Shown here: positions 59,070-64,000 of the stretch, one piece after another
Layout of the letters: each line of letters opens with the position of its first letter
Position numbering within the stretch: the stretch's first letter is position 1
NCBI GenBank assembly: GCA_034679345.1
Contig: JAXDAY010000009.1
Location: 62,001-126,000, forward strand
Length of the DNA: 64,000 bases
Direction of reading: 5' to 3'
Source of the DNA: JAXDAY01 sp034679345
Lineage (GTDB): Bacteria > Eisenbacteria > RBG-16-71-46 > CAIMUX01 > VGJL01
The notes under the pieces: model-generated
Databases searched by the model: none
What the model was told of the DNA's origin: nothing
What the model saw: only the letters and a program-made list of their open reading frames with translations
Position numbers and translations under genes: made by a program

Positions 59070-61355
59070 TCAGGCTCTCGCCCGCCCGGCGCAGTAGCGC
59101 GAGAGGGCGCGCATCGCGCGGTCGATCTTCCTGAAGACCGGGATCCCGGCGCGCTGAAGCACCAAGACGAGATCATCGTAGAGCCGCCCCGAATCGACCG
59201 CGACGACCATCGGCTTCTCCGTCGAGCGGAAGATCCGGATCAGCTCCTGCGCCAGCGAGTTCGAGGCGTAGATGTTCTCTCCGTGCGTTCCGAGGGGATC
59301 GGGCGCCAGGTTGTTCAACGCGGGAGTGACGGGCACGGGGGAGACGACGGCGGCGTCGACTTCCGTGTCGCCCAGAATCGCTTCGACCGCGGCCACGAAC
59401 TGCTCGGTGGTCGCCATGGGAGTCGCGTCCACCGGGTTGTCGGCGTGGGCGATGTTCGGCAGGCAGCCTGCGAGCCGCGATCGCGTCTGCTCAGCGAAAC
59501 GCGCTGGAACCAGCTCGTGGAGCGAGTCCATCGCGACGGAGCACTCGAATCCGGCGTTCGAGATCACGCCGACCCGCTTCCCGGCCGGAGCGCGGTCGTA
59601 GAGCATCGTGAAGACCCGCGTGTCGTCATCGAACTGATCCAGAGTCTCCGACACGATCGCGCCGGACCCCGCAAGGAGCGCCCGCGCGACCGCGTAATCG
59701 CCGGCGAGCGACGCGGTGTGGCTGGCCGCCGCCTTGGCCCCGAAGGGAGTCTTCCCCGCCTTGAAGGCGATCACGGCGCGGCCGCGGCGACGGTGCTCGC
59801 GCACGAGATCCAGGAAGCGGCCGCCATCGAGGGGCTGGAAGCCCTCGAGGTAGCAGGCGATCACCTGCACCTGCGGGTCATCCAGGTAGTGCTCGAGGAA
59901 GTCGGAGACGGTGAGGTCCATCTGGTTGCCGTAGGAGATCGAGGACTTGGGGAAGACCACGCCGTCGAGATTGCTGGTGAGAGTGACCAGGTAGGCCCCG
60001 CTCTGGCTCACCGCGGCGAGGTTGTCGCCCGGGGCGTCATGGAACGGGAGCTTGTAGCGGGGCAGGAAGAAAGTGTTGTACTGCCCCTTCGAGACGATCC
60101 CGAGGCAGTTGCCTCCGACCATCACGGGCCCGCCGTCCTCCCGGCTCCTGCCGCTCTCGAGGACCTCGATGATCTCATCGGCGAGCTTCCTGGAGCCCGT
60201 CTCCGCAAATCCTCCGGGGATCAGGATGATCGCGTGGGCCTTCTCCTGTTCGACGATCTCGCGGATCGCCTCCCGCGCGCCCTCGGCCGGCACCGACACG
60301 ACGGCCAGATCGACCCGCTCGGGGAGATCCCGGATGGCGGGCAGGCAGGGGATCGCGTCGATCTGCTTCTCCTTTGGATGAATCACATAGAGGCGGCCAT
60401 ATGCGACTCCCTTCGCCGCGCGGAGATTATCGAGGATCACCCGGCCCGCGTTCATCGATTTCGCCGATGCGCCGATCACCGCCACCGATCGGGGCTCCAG
60501 GAGGTTGCGGACCTTCTCCACGCGACGGCGACGGACCCTCGCCCGCTCTCTCGTGAAGCTGCCGACCCCGTCGAGCGCTACGGGGTCGCGCCCCGGGATG
60601 AGCGCCATCGGGTTGATCTCGATCTCGGAAAGCGTGTAGGGGGAATCGGAGGAGTCGGCGGCGAAGGCGTCGGCGAGTTCGGCCATGCTCCGGATCAAAC
60701 CCCAGAGCCGCGCAGGGCGGATCGGCGGCTCAGTATGGATCCGCGAGGACTGCGCGAGCAGGGAGAAAGCGGGTCCCAGCGCCGCGAAATCGGGCGGGGC
60801 GTCGCTTTGGAGTCGCGGATCCCGCGCCGAAATGATCCATGTCGTCTCTCCCGGAGCGACACGGCCGAACCACTCCGTGAGAAGTCCTCCGATGCCCGCC
60901 ACGACGATGGGGCCGAAGGCCGGGTCCTGGCGGAAGGAGAGGAGCATCTCGCTTCCCGGACGATCGGCCGAGTAGGCGATTCGTTCGCACACAAGCAAAC
61001 CGGAGATCCGCGCCTGTGGGGCCTTCGATCGTACGGCCGCAAGCACGCGGCGCATGGCGCCGGAGAGCTCTGTTGGATCCTTCGAGGCGAACGCGATCCC
61101 CCCCGCCTCGGTCTTGTGGAGGATATCCGGCGACTGGATCTTGACGACGACCCCGCTCTCGCCGATCCCGCCCTCCAGGCTGGGACGCCGGTCGTCAGCC
61201 TCCGCGGTTTGCGCATCGATGACGGCGAAACGCGGCACGGGAACTCCGGCCTCCCGCAGGATTGTGTAGACCTCCCCTTCGAGCAGCTGGCCCCGGCCTT
61301 CCTTCTCCGCCGCAGCCAGAATCGCCTCGATCCGCCCCCGCCTCTTCCCGTCCAT
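59070..61355 (-). CDS. ADP-forming acyl-CoA synthetase (acetate--CoA ligase), ATP-grasp domain first
   Basis: This 761-residue enzyme converts acyl-CoA, ADP and phosphate to the acid, CoA and ATP, conserving energy in the cytoplasm. The ATP-grasp half comes first (residues about 15-240: LREAGVPVPRFAVIDAQTAEADD, GVVVKIQSPDILHKTEAGGIAF). The CoA-binding and ligase half follows: LLEPRSVAVIGASAKSMNAGRVIL, DLAVVSVPAEGAREAIREIV, GGNCLGIV, AAVSQSGAYLVTLTSNLDG and SHTASLAGD with the His that is phosphorylated in the family. In the common single-chain forms the CoA-binding half precedes the ATP-grasp; this order is swapped. A GGGGGGAG stretch precedes the ATG. Substrate acid is unknown, acetate or another short acid being likely. 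Confidence 0.92.
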   Translation of the reverse strand: MDGKRRGRIEAILAAAEKEGRGQLLEGEVYTILREAGVPVPRFAVIDAQTAEADDRRPSLEGGIGESGVVVKIQSPDILHKTEAGGIAFASKDPTELSGAMRRVLAAVRSKAPQARISGLLVCERIAYSADRPGSEMLLSFRQDPAFGPIVVAGIGGLLTEWFGRVAPGETTWIISARDPRLQSDAPPDFAALGPAFSLLAQSSRIHTEPPIRPARLWGLIRSMAELADAFAADSSDSPYTLSEIEINPMALIPGRDPVALDGVGSFTRERARVRRRRVEKVRNLLEPRSVAVIGASAKSMNAGRVILDNLRAAKGVAYGRLYVIHPKEKQIDAIPCLPAIRDLPERVDLAVVSVPAEGAREAIREIVEQEKAHAIILIPGGFAETGSRKLADEIIEVLESGRSREDGGPVMVGGNCLGIVSKGQYNTFFLPRYKLPFHDAPGDNLAAVSQSGAYLVTLTSNLDGVVFPKSSISYGNQMDLTVSDFLEHYLDDPQVQVIACYLEGFQPLDGGRFLDLVREHRRRGRAVIAFKAGKTPFGAKAAASHTASLAGDYAVARALLAGSGAIVSETLDQFDDDTRVFTMLYDRAPAGKRVGVISNAGFECSVAMDSLHELVPARFAEQTRSRLAGCLPNIAHADNPVDATPMATTEQFVAAVEAILGDTEVDAAVVSPVPVTPALNNLAPDPLGTHGENIYASNSLAQELIRIFRSTEKPMVVAVDSGRLYDDLVLVLQRAGIPVFRKIDRAMRALSRYCAGRARA

Positions 61356-61531
61356 CGCTCCCCCCCTTCACCATTCGCCGGCTTCCCGACCCCGGAAGAC
61401 GATACCAGAGACTCCGTCTCTTCGTCAGGCCACAGCGGTCGCGCCCCGGAACTCCTTGATCCGCCACCGGAACTGGGGGATCCTCCGGATCCATGGCGGT
61501 CCCCGGGTGTATGGGCATCGGAGGAACGGTG

Positions 61532-62650
61532 ATGCGAACCCTAAGGCAGCGGTATCGACACGGCCCCGCGTCCCGGCGACGGGGCATTCTCTCCGCGGTA
61601 GCGCTCCTGGTCCTGGGCGCAGGAAGCGCGGAGGCGCTCCCGGAGCTCTCCTGGCTTCGTTCCATGGTGCCCGTCCAAGGTCGGCTCAATCGCTCGGAAT
61701 CCGCCCGGCTGGCGCTCGGGCTCCGCACCGACCCCGCGCTCGGCATGGTGCCGATCGCCTGGCGGGTCCGGATGGGGGACGAGACGGCGGCCCAGGGGGA
61801 CACGCTCGTTCCCGCGGCCCACAATGCCCGGGAGACGGCATTCACTCTGCGGATTCCCGCGCTGGAAGCGGGGAACTACGCCCTGGAGCTCCTGGTGGAT
61901 CCCACGAACCGGATCCAGGAGAAGGATGAGACGAACAACGGAATCGCATTCGTCCTGGAGGTGCCCAACGGCTCGGCGGTGAAAGTCCGCTGCGAGGGCC
62001 CCGAGGGAAGCGTCTGGGATATGTATCGCCTGGAGCTGAGCACGGCAAGCGGCACCCCATACCCGGATGAGTACGGGACCCCCGCGGATACGACACGATC
62101 CACTCAGTACGAAATCGTGATCAATGGAGTCGAGCCTGGCCCCTACATGGGCGTCATCTTCGGCCCCAGCGTGAACCGCATGCACGTCCTCCTCTCTCAC
62201 GGGGCGTTCGAGATGCCCGAGCCTTCGACTGCACTGGAGGTCGTCTGGCCCCGGACGACTCCTTACATGGTCGGCCGTCCGCGCATCCATGGAGATGTTC
62301 CCGTCACGACCGGGGGCCAGGAAGGCGCGCCGCGCTGGAAGGCGGAGCGTCAACTCAGCATGGAGGGCGCCGTTCGAAACCCCACGGATCGATCCGCGGA
62401 TGTCCAGTGGCTCCTGCGTTTCAGCGACTCAGAGGGAACGAATACGACGGAGCGAGACACGCTAGTCACTCTGGGTGCTCTCGTCACCGAGAACCTCCTC
62501 CTCACGGGCCGGGTGCCCAGAGATCCAGGCAACTACCTCATCCAGGCAGAGGTGCGCGTCCCCTGGCCCACCGGCTTCGAGGATCTCGGCGACGAGGAGC
62601 GCGTGGCATCCCACATCCTGCCGATCGGCTGGATCGAGGTCGAACGCTGA
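61532..62650 (+). CDS. Secreted protein with CARDB-like domain, function unknown
   Basis: This exported protein has 372 residues. The ATG at 61532 has GGAGG seven bases upstream. A signal peptide (ILSAVALLVLGAGSAEA) ends near residue 35. Residues about 45-155 look like a CARDB/APHP-type Ig fold with the landmark NYALELLVDPTNRIQEKDETNNGIAFVLEV, in which the DE.NN loop is the family mark. The rest (about 160-372) is beta-rich and includes a second, partial copy of the pattern near PRDPGNYLIQAEVRVPW. There is no FlgD-like end. It stands alone, divergent from the acyl-CoA synthetase and convergent with the fmdB gene. I infer a structural or adhesive role. Confidence 0.75.
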   Translation: MRTLRQRYRHGPASRRRGILSAVALLVLGAGSAEALPELSWLRSMVPVQGRLNRSESARLALGLRTDPALGMVPIAWRVRMGDETAAQGDTLVPAAHNARETAFTLRIPALEAGNYALELLVDPTNRIQEKDETNNGIAFVLEVPNGSAVKVRCEGPEGSVWDMYRLELSTASGTPYPDEYGTPADTTRSTQYEIVINGVEPGPYMGVIFGPSVNRMHVLLSHGAFEMPEPSTALEVVWPRTTPYMVGRPRIHGDVPVTTGGQEGAPRWKAERQLSMEGAVRNPTDRSADVQWLLRFSDSEGTNTTERDTLVTLGALVTENLLLTGRVPRDPGNYLIQAEVRVPWPTGFEDLGDEERVASHILPIGWIEVER

Positions 62651-62699
62651 GGGAGAAGAATCCGGGCCGGTAGCGGGAACCCCGCTACCTTCCTGTGGC

Positions 62700-62903
62700 T
62701 CAGGAGAACCCAGGCCGTCCACAAGGCGGCGGCGTGGACGCGGCGGATGCGGTTCGACCCGTCGCCTGGATCCGTGCAAGCTCCCGGCGCGCCCTTTCGT
62801 GTCCGCAGACAGGGCAAGATGCCGCAAGATCGCGATCGGCAAGCGGACGCAACAACTCGAACCGCTCGCCGCAACCCTCGCACCGGTACTCGTAGAATGG
62901 CAT
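62700..62903 (-). CDS. FmdB-type zinc-ribbon regulatory protein
   Basis: This 67-residue protein begins MPFYEYRCEGCGERFELLRPL and continues with SCPVCGHERARREL. The two CxxC pairs (YRCEGCG and SCPVCGH) form a zinc ribbon, the mark of the FmdB family of putative small regulators. A clear AAGGAG site lies six bases before the ATG at 62903. It starts 10 bp after the ArsR gene and is probably the third gene of the small operon. Function in most bacteria is unknown. Confidence 0.9.
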   Translation of the reverse strand: MPFYEYRCEGCGERFELLRPLADRDLAASCPVCGHERARRELARIQATGRTASAASTPPPCGRPGFS

Positions 62904-62913
62904 CGCTCGCTCC

Positions 62914-63240
62914 TTAGGATCGCATTTCCCGCCAGGTCCAGTCGGGCAGATCTTCGTCCACCTGGATCGTCCGGCACAAGACCCGGAGGATTCCAGGAAT
63001 CCGCGTGTCAGCCACACGGAAGGTGACCTCGAGCCCTCGCTTCTCTTCCTCGAGGATCCCGCCGCTCCGGAGGACCGCGAGGTGCTGGGCGAGGGTCGAG
63101 ATCGGCAGGCTCATTTCCCGCGCGATCCGCGAGAGATTCGCCGGCTCGCTCAGGAGACCGCACACGATCTTGAGGCGAAGGGGGTGTCCCAGGGCCTTCA
63201 GCAGCCGGGCGGCTTCGCCGAAGTCCTTCGCTTTTCTCAT
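62914..63240 (-). CDS. ArsR/SmtB-family transcriptional regulator
   Basis: This 108-residue winged-helix repressor has the ArsR fold: AARLLKALGHPLRLKIVCGLLSEPANLSRIAREMSLPISTLAQHLAVLRSGGILEEEKRGLEVTFRVAD, i.e. recognition helix at about residues 42-58 and wing after it. The start is the ATG at 63240 (GGGGAG three to four bases upstream). The only cysteines are two that do not form the classic CxC metal site of ArsR, so it probably senses something other than arsenite by that route, or redox or sulfur signals. It lies in a run with a 26-residue membrane peptide upstream and the zinc ribbon downstream. Autoregulation at the AT-rich promoter near 63440-63485 is likely. Confidence 0.9.
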   Translation of the reverse strand: MRKAKDFGEAARLLKALGHPLRLKIVCGLLSEPANLSRIAREMSLPISTLAQHLAVLRSGGILEEEKRGLEVTFRVADTRIPGILRVLCRTIQVDEDLPDWTWREMRS

Positions 63241-63335
63241 CGTCTCCCCTCGAGAGGCGTCTCGGCCGAACCCTTGTCCTTCTGCTTGCCCGTCTCGCAC
63301 GCCGATCCCCCGGACCGGCCATCGAGGCCAGAGCC

Positions 63336-63416
63336 TCAGGTGGGAACCCCGAGTTTGGGCAACACGAAGTAGTTCAGCAGGATGTAGCCGACGATGACCA
63401 GGGCGATCGTAAGCAT
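63336..63416 (-). CDS. 26-residue single-helix membrane peptide
   Basis: The ATG at 63416 opens a frame of 26 codons that starts MLTIALVIVGYILLNYFVL and ends PKLGVPT. A GAGGGGA purine stretch lies about nine bases upstream. Almost the whole peptide is one membrane helix, followed by a short conserved-looking Pro-Lys-Leu-Gly-Val-Pro-Thr tail. It is the first frame after a good promoter and comes 95 bp before the ArsR start, so I regard it as a real, probably co-transcribed gene. I recall no name for it. Confidence 0.6.
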   Translation of the reverse strand: MLTIALVIVGYILLNYFVLPKLGVPT

Positions 63417-63456
63417 GTCCGAAGTCCCCTCTCGTTGATTTGCTCTCATTTATATG

Positions 63457-63485
63457 AAAATACGGAAATAGTTCCGGGAAGTCAA
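63457..63485 (-). promoter_or_regulatory. Probable promoter of the small arsR operon
   Basis: On the minus strand, TTGACT (63485-63480) and TATTTT (63462-63457) are separated by exactly 17 bases. The surrounding 60 bases are strikingly AT-rich for this genome, and ATTT...AAAT half-sites around 63449-63470 form an imperfect dyad like many ArsR-family operators. The -35 overlaps the stop codon of the upstream glycosyltransferase gene. Confidence 0.6.
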
Positions 63486-64000
63486 TCGAGCAATGATCGC
63501 GCGCTCCCTCGGCCGGCCTCCGCCAGGACCTCCTCGATCACCGCGATGTACCGGCCCGCCGCCCGCTCCCAGGTGAACTCCGTGGCCCGCTCCATCCCGA
63601 TCCGCCCCATCGCCTCGCGCTCTTCCGGCCGGGCGAGGAGATCCTCGAGGGCCCGCGCCAGGCCTCGAGGATCAAGCGGGTCGATCCGTACCCCGGCGGG
63701 ACCCACGATCTCTTCCGCCCCGCCGCTGTTCCCCGAGACGACCGCCAGGCCCGCGCCCATCGCCTCGAGGAAAACGAAGCCGAAGGATTCGAATCGGGAT
63801 GGAAGGCAGAAGAGATCGGCATTGCGGTAGAAGAAGGCCATCCGACCCGGGTCGTCGATCTCCCCCTCGAAGACCACTCCACTAGTCTCCGGCGATCCGG
63901 CGGCGATCCGTCGCAGCCGCTCTCCGTCGATACCGTCCCCGACGATCCTCAAACGGATCCCCGGGAAGCGACCGCGCAACGCCGGCATCGAGCGGATCAG
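63482..64000 (-). CDS. Glycosyltransferase family 4-type protein (partial, 5' end outside window)
   Basis: Only the C-terminal 170 or so residues are in the window. They carry the donor-binding half of a GT-B transferase of the GT4 (glycosyl transferases group 1) family: LRIVGDGIDGERLRRIA, VVFEGEIDDPGRMAFFYRNADLFCLPSRFESFGFVFLEAMGAGLAVVSGNSGGAEEIVG, with the ESFGFVFLEAMA-type E-x7-E motif that holds the nucleotide sugar. The terminal FTWERAAGRYIAVIEEVL helix is also typical. It would transfer a sugar from a nucleotide donor in envelope polysaccharide or glycolipid synthesis. Acceptor and start are out of view. The downstream promoter of the small arsR operon overlaps its stop. Confidence 0.92.
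   Translation of the reverse strand: MIRSMPALRGRFPGIRLRIVGDGIDGERLRRIAAGSPETSGVVFEGEIDDPGRMAFFYRNADLFCLPSRFESFGFVFLEAMGAGLAVVSGNSGGAEEIVGPAGVRIDPLDPRGLARALEDLLARPEEREAMGRIGMERATEFTWERAAGRYIAVIEEVLAEAGRGSARSLLD

Noticed and set aside
1..64000. CRISPR arrays, insertion sequences, phage or toxin-antitoxin genes
   Set aside because: No regularly spaced direct repeats, transposase motifs, terminal inverted repeats or phage structural genes were found on reading both strands.

Overview
The window is about two-thirds G+C and densely packed. It looks like the chromosome of a Gram-negative bacterium of the Fibrobacteres-Chlorobi-Bacteroidetes (FCB) neighbourhood, perhaps a Candidatus Eisenbacteria/Krumholzibacteria-like lineage. 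The evidence is a TonB-dependent receptor with a carboxypeptidase-regulatory-like N-terminus, a PorV/PorQ-type barrel, and several secreted proteins ending in FlgD-like, type IX-like C-terminal modules (NPF motif, then a final GxYxYRL/VxxG-type strand). The lineage is an inference; there is no rRNA or tRNA gene here. No CRISPR array, insertion sequence or phage gene was seen.

Region 1 (1-3473, minus strand) is a ribose-type ABC importer: lipoprotein binding protein, tandem ATPase and a permease cut by the window edge. The permease has an unusual extra domain of about 120 residues after its first membrane helix.

Region 2 (3741-29236) is the centrepiece and appears to be a complete beta-1,2-glucan (sophorooligosaccharide) utilisation locus. 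A LacI-family regulator heads a run of twelve minus-strand genes: a CBM9-like surface protein, a TonB receptor, a giant sorted surface protein, a PorV-like barrel, a sorted GH144-type glucanase, an unknown secreted protein, a lipoprotein GH144-type glucanase, an ABC binding protein with two permeases, and a large secreted (alpha/alpha)6-type protein of unclear activity. Convergent to it on the plus strand lie an MsmX/UgpC-type ATPase, the missing energiser of those permeases, and a GH94 phosphorylase built like the phosphorylase half of cyclic beta-1,2-glucan synthase. One perfect 16-bp LacI-type palindrome overlaps the promoter of the lacI-headed run. The proposed flow is: polymer cut at the cell surface, oligosaccharides taken through the outer membrane, trimmed and bound in the periplasm, imported by ABC, and phosphorolysed in the cytoplasm.

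Region 3 (29648-45000) holds an SbcD/SbcC-like (YhaO/YhaN-like) nuclease pair, cell-envelope glycosyltransferase-type membrane proteins, and a minus-strand run of topoisomerase VI B, topoisomerase VI A, a YihY protein and two glycosyltransferases. Both topoisomerase VI subunits are rare in bacteria. Divergent from them is a small, very basic histone-H1-like protein with a helix-turn-helix.

Region 4 (45029-64000) is mostly housekeeping and envelope functions: trpS, a two-subunit class I fumarase, two MFS transporters, an SBBP-repeat surface protein, a TPR protein beside a VanZ-Mth938 fusion, a secreted M1 peptidase, a divergent alkaline-phosphatase-like protein, an ADP-forming acyl-CoA synthetase, a CARDB-like secreted protein, and a small ArsR operon that begins with a 26-residue membrane peptide. 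A truncated family-4-type glycosyltransferase ends the window.
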